Below the pieces are notes generated by a model, which did not search any database, was not told the DNA's origin, and saw nothing but the letters and a program-made list of their open reading frames with translations. Below, one piece after another: positions 1-5,872 of a stretch of 7,853 nucleotides of DNA. The stretch comes from an uncultured Clostridia bacterium (GTDB lineage: Bacteria > Bacillota > Clostridia > Christensenellales > Aristaeellaceae): NCBI GenBank assembly GCA_937934775.1, contig CALGYL010000121.1:1-7853 (forward strand). The letters run 5' to 3'. Position numbers and translations under genes: made by a program. Position 1 is the first letter of the stretch. The number at the start of each line of letters is the position of its first letter.

Positions 1-1
1 T

Positions 2-31
2 CTGCGCGAAAAGAACCAGCGCAACGAGTGA
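2..31 (+). CDS. Possible 3' end of an upstream plus-strand gene (partial)
   Basis: The second plus frame is open from the window edge and reads LREKNQRNE before a TGA at 29-31. The codons (CTG CGC GAA AAG AAC CAG CGC AAC GAG) match the G/C-ending usage of the real genes here, and the charged tail is typical of a protein C-terminus. Only nine codons are visible, so no family can be named. If real, the gene converges on the hydrolase at 69-950. No clear hairpin terminator lies in the 37 bases between them, only a weak TTAAT/ATTAA inverted pair at 32-54. Confidence 0.3.
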   Translation: MREKNQRNE

Positions 32-68
32 TTAATGTTTGGAGTTAGTATTAAGGTTCGGTGCGGAC

Positions 69-950
69 TCAGCCCAGCGTCTCGGCGAAGAACGCGCCGG
101 TCTGGTCGATGGCGTTGTTGAGGGAATGCAGGTCCGTCTCCGAGAAGACGTTGAAGGTGTGGTCCATGCCGCCGATGAAGGAAGCGTGGGAGAGGGTGTT
201 TTTGCTCGTGGCCGCGATCTTGTCCGACCAGGAGGGATCGACGGTGGTGTCGAGCTTGCCGGCGATGGCGAGCACCGGGCCGGTGAAGGCGGAGAATACG
301 CCCAGAACGTCGGTGTTCATGACGTCCTCGCACCACTGGAGGCTGACTTCCAGGCTGTCGCGCCAGTCAAATTTCATCACGAAGAAGCCGTTCTTCTTGG
401 CTTCCGCGTACTGTTCGTCTCCGAAGAAGCCGTCCAGCTTCATGTCGGGCGCGCCGGCCCAGGTCACGACGGACTTGAATATCTCGGGATGCTCGCCCGA
501 GGCCAGAAGCGCGTCGGTGCCGCCCTGGCTCCAGCCCATCACGCCGATGGCGTCGGCGTTCACGTTTTCAAGCGCGGCCATATAGTTTGCGGAGGCCACG
601 GCGTCGGAAACGGCAGAGGCGAAGGTGTAGCCCTTGTAGTCGGCTTTGCTGTCGCCGTTGCCCATGAAGTCGATGCGGATGGTGGCGATGCCGTACTTCG
701 CGGCCAGGATGGGCGCGGCCACCTTGTAGCCGCCGCCCGCCTCGTCGCGGTTGGAGCCGGTGCCGTGCAGCATGACGACCGCGGGATGCTTGCCCTCGGC
801 GGTGGGCAGGCAGACGGTCGCCGGGATCTGGTGATCGCCGTTGTCAATGGTGACGACGGACTCCGTGTACCCCTGATCCGCGGCGAACGAGATAACCTGC
901 ATGGTGAGGACAAGGACGAGGCACAGGACCAGGGCGACGATTTTCTTCAT
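69..950 (-). CDS. Secreted alpha/beta hydrolase, feruloyl/cinnamoyl-esterase-like
   Basis: Predicted 293-residue serine hydrolase exported from the cell. Residues 1-23 form a signal peptide: MKK, a long hydrophobic core, then SFA|AD as a plausible signal peptidase I site. An alpha/beta-hydrolase fold follows: oxyanion-hole motif HGTGSN at 62-67, IRIDFMGNGDS at 91-101, nucleophile elbow GWSQGG with Ser141, acid Asp234 in GKLDTTVDP, and His264 in GGMDH. The triad is complete. Motif order and the insert between elbow and acid recall the single-domain Est1E-type feruloyl esterases and dienelactone-hydrolase relatives; the actual ester or peptide substrate is not decidable. An ATG 14 codons upstream (992) is possible, but the start at 950 has GGAGGG a few bases upstream and begins directly with the signal peptide, so it is preferred. 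It is monocistronic and divergent from the small ORF at 1189. Confidence 0.85.
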   Translation of the reverse strand: MKKIVALVLCLVLVLTMQVISFAADQGYTESVVTIDNGDHQIPATVCLPTAEGKHPAVVMLHGTGSNRDEAGGGYKVAAPILAAKYGIATIRIDFMGNGDSKADYKGYTFASAVSDAVASANYMAALENVNADAIGVMGWSQGGTDALLASGEHPEIFKSVVTWAGAPDMKLDGFFGDEQYAEAKKNGFFVMKFDWRDSLEVSLQWCEDVMNTDVLGVFSAFTGPVLAIAGKLDTTVDPSWSDKIAATSKNTLSHASFIGGMDHTFNVFSETDLHSLNNAIDQTGAFFAETLG

Positions 951-982
951 GACATTCCCTCCTTGGTTTTGCGTATGCCAAC

Positions 983-1011
983 ATTTTACCACGACCGGCG
1001 CGGAGAATCCA
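983..1011 (-). promoter_or_regulatory. Weak candidate promoter of the secreted hydrolase
   Basis: On the minus strand a TAAAAT -10-like hexamer (plus 983-988) lies 17 bp from TGGATT (plus 1006-1011), which matches only three of six -35 consensus positions. It would give a leader of about 25 bases before the ATG at 950, which is a normal length. The -10 is reasonable and the -35 poor, so this is only a suggestion. Confidence 0.3.
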
Positions 1012-1100
1012 GAATATCGGAGGTTTCCGGGACATTGAGTGTGTGTTATGTCCTGAAACGGCGCTGTTGCCCAATCGGCCAGCGGCTCAACCGCCAGTCA

Positions 1101-1133
1101 GAATCAACCCCGTGAATCAACCGTTCGGTTGAT
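1101..1133. promoter_or_regulatory. 18-bp palindrome with an extra half-site, candidate operator
   Basis: ATCAACCGTTCGGTTGAT at 1116-1133 is a perfect palindrome with 8-bp arms around TT. A further direct copy of the half-site, GAATCAACC, lies at 1101-1109 and repeats at 1114-1122. The group sits in the divergent region between the hydrolase (start 950) and the small ORF (start 1189), some 20 bp upstream of the extended -10 at 1153-1161. Perfect symmetry with an ACCG..CGGT core suits a dimeric repressor site such as those of TetR-like proteins. No T-run follows, so a terminator is unlikely. The regulator is unknown and not encoded nearby. Confidence 0.5.
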
Positions 1134-1152
1134 CCCGGGAAGCGGGGCGGTT

Positions 1153-1161
1153 TGGTACGAT
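1153..1161 (+). promoter_or_regulatory. Candidate extended -10 promoter of the small membrane ORF
   Basis: TGGTACGAT combines a TGN extension with TACGAT, a five-of-six -10 match. No good -35 is present at normal spacing; TTGATC at 1129-1134 is 21 bp away and lies in the palindrome. Transcription would begin about 20 bases before the ATG at 1189, leaving just enough room for the ribosome binding site at 1174-1180. Confidence 0.4.
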
Positions 1162-1188
1162 GGCTCCGTGAAAGGGAGGGATTGCGAG

Positions 1189-1356
1189 ATGGGACCGATC
1201 ATTGGCGTCAAGGGGCTTAAAAATTTTCTGACCCTTGTGGAGTGCGTGAACCTGCTGAAGGCCCTGCCGCGGCTGGCCTACCTGATCGCGGTGCCGGTCG
1301 TTTTCTTCCTGATGGGTTTGATGCCCGAAGGCAAAAGACTGAGTGGGGCGTACTGA
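1189..1356 (+). CDS. Small single-span membrane protein, unknown function
   Basis: A 55-residue ORF. The first 27 residues are mildly amphipathic and contain KGLKNFLTLVE. Residues 28-45 form one hydrophobic stretch (PRLAYLIAVPVVFFLMGL) that could span the membrane, followed by a short charged tail PEGKRLSGAY. The ATG at 1189 is chosen because GGGAGGG at 1174-1180 lies eight bases upstream; an in-frame start at 1129 lies inside the palindrome and lacks such a site. The promoter, Shine-Dalgarno site and membrane segment together argue for a real gene, but no family is recognised. It could also be the 5' remnant of a longer broken gene, since a LuxR pseudogene follows about 90 bases downstream. 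No terminator separates them. Confidence 0.5.
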   Translation: MGPIIGVKGLKNFLTLVECVNLLKALPRLAYLIAVPVVFFLMGLMPEGKRLSGAY

Positions 1357-1385
1357 AAAAAACGGCGCGGGCCGCGCGCGGGTGG

Positions 1386-1414
1386 TTGCCAAGCGTTCCC
1401 CGGAGGTCTATAAT
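1386..1414 (+). promoter_or_regulatory. Sigma-A promoter upstream of the LuxR pseudogene
   Basis: TTGCCA at 1386-1391 is separated by exactly 17 bp from a perfect TATAAT at 1409-1414. This is the best-matching promoter in the window. It would start transcription near 1421, about 28 bases before the ATG at 1449. It appears intact although the gene behind it is broken. Confidence 0.7.
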
Positions 1415-1448
1415 GGTCGGGGAAAAAGCGCGGGCGGGGGATGCGCAC

Positions 1449-2030
1449 ATGTCCACTGGTGCTGGTCTGATCGCGGCAGAGTTCAAAATGCCGTCTCCCA
1501 GGACAAACCATACCCTCCGAGAGGCACTTTTGCAAAGCCCGACGACATGAAGGAGCACCGGGTGACGGTGATCCGGGGCGAGGCGGGTTGCGGGAAGACG
1601 ACGCTGCCAACCTCCTATCTGTTGCGCGCGCGCCGCTGTCCTTCCGCTGGCTGACGCTGGACGGGGAGCCGGACGACAGCCTCGCCTTCTTTCGCAATTT
1701 CTCCGCGGCGGTGGAGGGCCGGAGTTTTCAAAGTCGCTTGCGTTTCTGATCGACCAGCACGGGCGGGATATGACCGGCGCGGAAAAGCTGTGCGCGGGCG
1801 AGTTCGCCTCGCGGCTCAAGGCCGCCCAGCCGGAGGAGATTTTATGTGAGCGGGAGATGGAGGTGCTGCGGCACCTGGCCGCCGGCGCGTCCAACAAGGA
1901 GATCGGCGGGTGGCTGTTCATCTCGCTTTCCACGGTCAAGACCCATGTGATCAGCATCTATTCCAAATTGCGGGCCTCCAGCCGCGTCAGGGCGGTGGAG
2001 AAGGCGCGCAGCGCCGAGCTCATCCAATAG
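1449..2030 (+). pseudogene. MalT/LuxR-family (LAL) regulator, frameshifted with central deletion
   Basis: Remains of a large ATP-binding LuxR-type transcription activator. Intact relatives are about 800-900 residues; only about 190 codons remain, in four frame blocks. Block 1 (from ATG 1449 to about 1535) has the N-terminal region, including TLREALLQSP. Block 2 (about 1540-1630) has the Walker A motif GEAGCGKTT. Block 3 (about 1630-1720) continues with LSFRWLTLDGEPDD, the segment normally following the P-loop. Block 4 (about 1722-2030) leads into the C-terminal GerE/LuxR helix-turn-helix: CEREMEVLRHLAAG, SNKEI, SLSTVKTHVISIYSKL. The 2-to-3 switch falls in an alternating GC tract at 1624-1633, where one extra GC unit would explain it. 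The jump from block 3 to block 4 removes the ATPase remainder and the TPR-like sensor region. The HTH block could in principle be made from the ATG at 1770, but that start lacks a well-spaced ribosome binding site. Confidence 0.8.
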
Positions 2031-2082
2031 CCTCTGCCACAGATGTACACCGGCCGGTAAAAAAAGCGTGACGATGCCGATG

Positions 2083-2109
2083 GGGTTCAGGAAATCGTAC
2101 GATGAACCC
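2083..2109. repeat. Inverted repeat GGGTTCA-N13-TGAACCC
   Basis: Two 7-bp arms at 2083-2089 and 2103-2109 flank 13 bases containing a TACGAT-like hexamer (2098-2103). It lies about 80 bp upstream of the ceramidase-family gene and after the LuxR pseudogene. No T-run follows, so an operator or a leader hairpin is likelier than a terminator. The 156-bp gap at 2031-2186 holds no better promoter that I can see. Confidence 0.35.
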
Positions 2110-2171
2110 GCCGTTTAGGCGCCGCGGCGGGAAAGGGCTTCAGTCAGCGCCATCGCACTATCCGGCATACG

Positions 2172-2178
2172 AAGGAGG
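2172..2178 (+). promoter_or_regulatory. Ribosome binding site fixing a TTG start
   Basis: AAGGAGG, a full anti-Shine-Dalgarno complement, ends eight bases before the TTG at 2187. It decides the start of the ceramidase-family gene. The reading immediately after the TTG (NTAFLGCAQANITP) also matches the usual N-terminus of the family, where a beta strand is followed by an ITP motif. Confidence 0.85.
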
Positions 2179-2186
2179 ATTTCACT

Positions 2187-3476
2187 TTGAATACGGCATT
2201 TCTTGGGTGTGCGCAGGCCAACATCACGCCCGCGGCGCCGGTTCAGACCATTGGCTTCGGGCGCGCGGACGAGTGGTCGAGGGGCGTACTGAGCCCGCTG
2301 GAGGCGCAGGCAGCGGTATGGGAGATGGATGGCGAGGCATGCTGTCTCGTGACGGTGGATCACATCGGTTTCTCCAGCGCGCACGCGCTCGCCCTACGGG
2401 AAGAGATCGGTCGGGCCGTGGGTTCGGGCCCGGACCGGGTCATGCTATGCTTTTCCCATACTCATTCCGCGCCCAACGACAGCATCGAGACTGACTGGTA
2501 TGCGTCGGTCCGGGAGAAGCTGATTGCGGCCGTCCGGGAGGCGTCGGCGCGCAAAGCGCCGGTTCTCGCCGCCTGGGGCAACGCGCAGGCGGACATCGGC
2601 GTAAACCGCCGCGCTGAGAACCAGGCGCTGGACAGGCGCGTAGGGATTCTGAAGGTGACGGGCGCGGGCGGCGAACTGAAGCTCCTCGTCCTGCGCGTAA
2701 CAGCCCACTGCAACGTTCTGAAGGCGGACAACTACCGCCTCTCGCCGGACTTCTTCGGCGCGGTGCGGGACATGCTGCAGGAACGATACGGTTGCCCCGT
2801 CATGGTCACGCAGGGGGCGTCCGGCAACGTTGCGCCCCGGTTCTTTCTGTCCGAAACCACACCGGTGGACGCGGCCGACCCTTTGCGGTTCGTCCGCTCG
2901 GAGACCGCGCTTCGGGACATGGCGGCGGAGGTTCTGCGTGCGGTGGAGGGCGTATTGGACGCGCTCGTCCCCGGACCGGTGGATAAAATGGGCATGTACT
3001 CGGCCTTCCAGACGCTGGAAGCGGACGTTCCTTCTTTGGAAAGGGCGCTTTCAATCTCGGAGGAGGCCCGGCGCGAGGCGGGCATTGACGGCGTGGCATG
3101 GCTTTCCGAAGTCCGGCGGCTCATTGTCGCCGGGGTTCAGACCCAGACCGAACGGGTGGAGATTCAGTATTTCTTTATAAACGGCGGCTGCCTTTGCGGC
3201 GTGCCGAATGAAATCATGTGCGAATTCGCGCTGAGGGCGTCGGAGGCGCTCCGGTGCGACACCTTTTATCTGGGCGGCTATACCAACGGCTGCACCGGCT
3301 ACTTCCCGACCGAGGAGGAGTACGACAAGGGCGGCTATGAGGTATACTGGTCGATGCTGATCTACTATATCTACCACGGCCGCGTCGCTTCGCTCAACCG
3401 GGATTCGGCTTCCGAACTGATCCGGGAGGCAGTCCGGAACGCGCCGGAGCCTATCCGGCGCTGCGAAATGCCTTGA
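2187..3476 (+). CDS. Neutral/alkaline ceramidase N-terminal-domain family protein
   Basis: A 429-residue cytoplasmic-looking protein with no signal peptide. It matches the N-terminal catalytic fold of neutral/alkaline ceramidases: ANITPA near residue 11, SHTHSAP at 90-96 (metal-binding His-X-His), AHCNVL at 173-178 (a second metal histidine, His174), TQGASGNVAPR at 208-218, GVPNEIMCE at 338-346, and GYTNGCTGYFPTEEEYDKGG at 364-383 with YEV following. True ceramidases are about 650-750 residues, exported, and carry a Ser in a GDVSPN hexapeptide; here the aligned residues 213-218 read GNVAPR, with Ala at the serine position. The metal site therefore looks kept while the known nucleophile is absent, so ceramide hydrolysis is doubtful. 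It may be a metal hydrolase of another substrate. It starts at TTG 2187 behind AAGGAGG and converges on the kinase-aldolase operon across a shared hairpin. Confidence 0.8.
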   Translation: MNTAFLGCAQANITPAAPVQTIGFGRADEWSRGVLSPLEAQAAVWEMDGEACCLVTVDHIGFSSAHALALREEIGRAVGSGPDRVMLCFSHTHSAPNDSIETDWYASVREKLIAAVREASARKAPVLAAWGNAQADIGVNRRAENQALDRRVGILKVTGAGGELKLLVLRVTAHCNVLKADNYRLSPDFFGAVRDMLQERYGCPVMVTQGASGNVAPRFFLSETTPVDAADPLRFVRSETALRDMAAEVLRAVEGVLDALVPGPVDKMGMYSAFQTLEADVPSLERALSISEEARREAGIDGVAWLSEVRRLIVAGVQTQTERVEIQYFFINGGCLCGVPNEIMCEFALRASEALRCDTFYLGGYTNGCTGYFPTEEEYDKGGYEVYWSMLIYYIYHGRVASLNRDSASELIREAVRNAPEPIRRCEMP

Positions 3477-3559
3477 AACACCAGTATGGCTTCCCGCCGC
3501 CGGACGCAATCGGGAGAAGCGGTCGGGAACGAATCATTCGCACAGAAACTTTGTAGATG

Positions 3560-3596
3560 AAGGGAGCCCCCTGGACGTTATTCGGGGGGCTCCCTT
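3560..3596. terminator. Strong hairpin between convergent genes, likely bidirectional terminator
   Basis: AAGGGAGCCCCC (3560-3571) pairs perfectly with GGGGGCTCCCTT (3585-3596) around a 13-base loop. It lies between the ends of two converging units: the ceramidase-family gene (stop at 3476) and the aldolase (stop at 3647). The 12-bp GC-rich stem is very stable. A long U-run is missing on both strands; only the TT closing each arm is present. Termination is inferred from stability and position. Confidence 0.7.
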
Positions 3597-3646
3597 CGGC
3601 GATTCGATGCGGTTCCCCGGAGGCGCCCGGGAGCTTCTTTCTTCGT

Positions 3647-4510
3647 CTATTCGACGCAGCCGAACAGCCTGATGAACCCAGCCACCTGGTCCTCGATCGC
3701 GTCGCGCTGCTTGCAGGCTAGATCCACCCAGGACAGCCCGTCGTCCAGGTGCTCCCGGAGGAACTGAAGCGCGTAGTCGTTCATGGCGGTGTAGATGTTG
3801 ACCTTGCGGATGCCGCGGCGGATCGCTTTCACGAAGTCCGGATCGGAGATGCCGGAACCCCCGTGCAGCACCAGCGCGCAAGGCGTGGCTTTTTTGATGG
3901 CCTCGAGCCTTTCGAAGTCCAGTTTCGGCTCGCCGCGGTAGTGGCCGTGCATGTTGCCGATGGCGATGGCCAGCGCGTCCACGCCGGTAATCTCGGCGAA
4001 CGCGCGCGCGTCCTCCGGGTTGGTCAGGTGCAGTTGGTTGACGCGCTCCAAGCTGGTCTTGGCGTTCGGATCCTCGTCCGCGCCCTCTTCAAACCCCAGA
4101 TAGCCGATTTCGCCTTCGACCGACGCCTCAAACGCGTGGGCGACTTTGACGATTTCGCGGGTCTTTTGAATGTTCTCGTCGTGGGGCAGCGCCGAGCCGT
4201 CGAACATGATGGAGGTAAACCCATAGCGCAGGGCCTTCATCAAAAGGTCGAAATCGACGCCGTGGTCGATGTGTACCACGCAGGGCACCTTGGCGCGCTC
4301 GGCAAAGCGTACGAGCATCGGCCCCATCATTTCCACGTCGTGATATTTGAAAAACACTTCCGGGAATCCCAGAATGACCGGCAGGTTCACGCGCTCCGCC
4401 GCGCGCACCACCGCCTCCGCGTACTCCAGAGAAATGATGTTGAACATTCCCAGCGCATAGTTTCCGGCTTCCGCCATGTCCAGACCCTGCTTGAGCGTAA
4501 TCAGCGACAT
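3647..4510 (-). CDS. Class II (zinc) ketose-bisphosphate aldolase family protein
   Basis: A 287-residue TIM-barrel aldolase that should split a phosphorylated ketose into two smaller units, such as dihydroxyacetone phosphate and an aldehyde. Landmarks: GMFNIISLEY near 21-30; HIDHG at 80-84 with catalytic Asp82 and zinc ligand His83; FDGS at 103-106; EGEIG at 132-136 with Glu134; GNMHG at 185-189 with zinc ligand His188; LHGGSGI at 215-221 with zinc ligand His216; KVNIYTAMN at 236-244, the phosphate-binding strand. All three zinc histidines are present and the length is normal for the family. It lies 24 bases behind the PfkB kinase and is surely co-transcribed. Which sugar is cleaved (fructose, tagatose, or an inositol-derived deoxygluconate as for IolJ) cannot be told from motifs alone. 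The start at 4510 has GGGAG about nine bases upstream. Confidence 0.88.
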   Translation of the reverse strand: MSLITLKQGLDMAEAGNYALGMFNIISLEYAEAVVRAAERVNLPVILGFPEVFFKYHDVEMMGPMLVRFAERAKVPCVVHIDHGVDFDLLMKALRYGFTSIMFDGSALPHDENIQKTREIVKVAHAFEASVEGEIGYLGFEEGADEDPNAKTSLERVNQLHLTNPEDARAFAEITGVDALAIAIGNMHGHYRGEPKLDFERLEAIKKATPCALVLHGGSGISDPDFVKAIRRGIRKVNIYTAMNDYALQFLREHLDDGLSWVDLACKQRDAIEDQVAGFIRLFGCVE

Positions 4511-4534
4511 GTTCCCTATCTCCCTTTTATAAGC

Positions 4535-5527
4535 TTATTCTTGCCATTTCGACATTTTGTCCGCCAATTCCTGTACGCCCTCGATTTTAACGCGCGCATT
4601 TCTCGGAAATTTGGCGACGCCGCCGGGTCCTGTCGCGGCGCTGGTCGCGCCCAGCTGCGTCGTGGCGATCGCGCCGGCCGCGTTGGCCAAGAGGCCGCAT
4701 TCCCGGAGACTCAGCCCCTTGGAGAGCCCCGCCAGGAACCCGGCGACGAAATTGTCGCCCGCGCCGGTGGTGTCGATGGCGTTGACCGGGAATCCGGGCA
4801 GCAGCAGGCGCTCGGTGCGGCTTCGGATCAGGCAGCCCTTCGCCCCCAGCTTGATCACGACGGCCTTTCGCACATAGCGCAGGAATTCTTCCGCGCAGGC
4901 ATCCGCGTCTGTCCGACCGGCGATCTCCGCCGCCTCGTCGTAACTGGGCATGAAGTAGTCGAGCTGCTTTAATTCCCCGGTCAGTTGTTCCAGCTTTCGG
5001 TGTGTGCCGCTGACGTCGGCGGAGGTGACCGCGCCCCGCGCCCGCGCTTCGGTCAGAAAGCGCTCCGCGTCTGCCCCGTCGAAGGCGCGCATGGAGACCA
5101 GGCTCCCGATGTTCACGATCCGCGCCTGCCCCACCACATCCAGGTCGACATCCTCCATGCAGAAGTGGTGGATGTTGCCGCTGGAGCTCAGGAAATGCCG
5201 GTCGCCTTGGCCGTTGATCAGCACGATGGAGACCACCGTCCGCTCCTCCGGCAGCACCCGCACCCCCCGGATGTCGATGCCCGCGGCGCCGGCCGCGTCC
5301 AGCGCGAAGCGGCCGAACCCGTCGCCACCCATCCGGCCCAGAAGACCGGTTTTGAGACCCAGCGACGAGAGTACAATCGCCTCGTTGAGTGCGTCGCCCC
5401 CGGTGCACATGCGCACGTCGTCCGCCCAGGTGGTGTCCCGAGTGAAAATTCCTGCATCCGCGGGCCTGGCCAGAATGTCCACCAGCATCAGCCCGACGCA
5501 CAGTACGTCCAGTTGTTTTTCAGCCAT
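4535..5527 (-). CDS. PfkB (ribokinase) family sugar kinase
   Basis: A 330-residue ATP-dependent kinase of the ribokinase/PfkB superfamily, expected to phosphorylate a sugar or sugar acid in the cytoplasm. The N-terminal PfkB region shows CTGGDALNEA at 41-50 with the substrate-binding Gly-Gly, followed by GLLGRMGGDGFG at 61-72. The C-terminal signature IDTTGAGDNFVAGF at 251-264 holds the anion-hole glycines and catalytic base Asp258. Length is typical of the family. It is the first gene of a two-gene operon with the class II aldolase 24 bases downstream, which implies a kinase-then-aldolase breakdown route like IolC/IolJ or tagatose-6-phosphate pathways. No isomerase, transporter or dehydrogenase of such a pathway is in the window. 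The ATG at 5527 has GGCGG nearby and GAGG further upstream; an upstream ATG runs straight into a stop. Confidence 0.88.
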   Translation of the reverse strand: MAEKQLDVLCVGLMLVDILARPADAGIFTRDTTWADDVRMCTGGDALNEAIVLSSLGLKTGLLGRMGGDGFGRFALDAAGAAGIDIRGVRVLPEERTVVSIVLINGQGDRHFLSSSGNIHHFCMEDVDLDVVGQARIVNIGSLVSMRAFDGADAERFLTEARARGAVTSADVSGTHRKLEQLTGELKQLDYFMPSYDEAAEIAGRTDADACAEEFLRYVRKAVVIKLGAKGCLIRSRTERLLLPGFPVNAIDTTGAGDNFVAGFLAGLSKGLSLRECGLLANAAGAIATTQLGATSAATGPGGVAKFPRNARVKIEGVQELADKMSKWQE

Positions 5528-5574
5528 GGGATCCGCCCATCCTCACTTCATGTGAACCTTTATTATTATCTTTA

Positions 5575-5603
5575 ATTATATCATGGCTTTTCGCGACTGT
5601 ACA
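5575..5603 (-). promoter_or_regulatory. Promoter of the kinase-aldolase operon with overlapping palindrome
   Basis: On the minus strand TGTACA (plus 5598-5603) and TATAAT (plus 5575-5580) are 17 bp apart. The -10 is perfect and the -35 matches four of six positions. The -35 lies inside the palindrome ACTGTACAGT (5596-5605), so a bound dimer would block RNA polymerase. Transcription would begin near 5568, about 40 bases before the kinase ATG. Confidence 0.6.
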
Positions 5604-5787
5604 GTTCTTTCAGCCATGCCGGGTTGGTTTTTTTGGAAAACGCAGGACAGGCGCGGGGGAGAGGGCCTGGTTGCACGGCCGACGCAGTGTTTTATGCATC
5701 GCTTGCCGGGTGTTGCCGCGGTCTGCCGGGGCGTGGTGATGGGCGCTTTCCATTGTGCCCGGAAGGTTGCGGGCGTTCTCGGTGCGG

Positions 5788-5817
5788 TGGACAAACGGGG
5801 CGGGGTTTCTGTATAAT
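5788..5817 (+). promoter_or_regulatory. Promoter of the UroD-like gene with a palindrome over the -10
   Basis: TGGACA (5788-5793), an 18-bp spacer and TATAAT (5812-5817) form a near-consensus promoter about 55 bases before the ATG at 5873. The -10 is enclosed by a perfect 13-bp inverted repeat, CTGTATAATACAG (5809-5821), a natural repressor position. Confidence 0.7.
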
Positions 5818-5872
5818 ACAGGCCAGTACCGGGCCGGTCAGGCCGCATCCCGGAAAACAGGAGGGGCAACCC

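Larger units (their letters stand above)
5528..5872. other. Divergent intergenic region with two promoters
   Basis: This 345-bp stretch separates the kinase (minus) from the UroD-like gene (plus). The kinase side is very AT-rich at 5557-5582, in sharp contrast to the surroundings, and carries a minus-strand promoter. The far side carries a plus-strand promoter at 5788-5817. The middle, about 5610-5785, holds three copies of TGCCGGG (about 5616, 5705 and 5727) but no credible gene: short ORFs there lack ribosome binding sites. No riboswitch fold was recognised by eye. Confidence 0.6.

Noticed and set aside
32..68. TTAAT/ATTAA inverted pair as a terminator between the window-edge frame and the hydrolase
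   Set aside because: Only five A/T pairs with a long loop; too weak to support.
39..1115. Long plus-strand open frame of 358 codons opposite the hydrolase
   Set aside because: It is the antisense shadow of the hydrolase: no ribosome binding site, composition rich in G/A/V/H/R, and it runs through the hydrolase promoter region.
1217..1957. 246-codon minus-strand open frame over the LuxR pseudogene
   Set aside because: It is antisense to recognisable LuxR homology, has no family motif, and is explained by the scarcity of stops in GC-rich DNA.
2045..2064. Possible terminator at ACCGGCCGGT followed by an A-run
   Set aside because: The palindrome has no loop, and the run is A on the plus strand, so it would not form a plus-strand intrinsic terminator; the minus strand has the T-run on the wrong side.
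2102..2494. 130-codon plus-strand open frame before and within the ceramidase-family gene
   Set aside because: No ribosome binding site, low-complexity R/G-rich product, and it overlaps the well-supported TTG-started gene in another frame.
3749..4972. 407-codon plus-strand open frame across the aldolase and kinase
   Set aside because: It spans both real minus-strand genes and their junction, shows no family motif and has no ribosome binding site.
5583..5816. 77-codon plus-strand open frame in the kinase/UroD intergenic region
   Set aside because: The ATG is preceded only by an AT-rich promoter stretch with no ribosome binding site, and the frame ends inside the promoter of the next gene.
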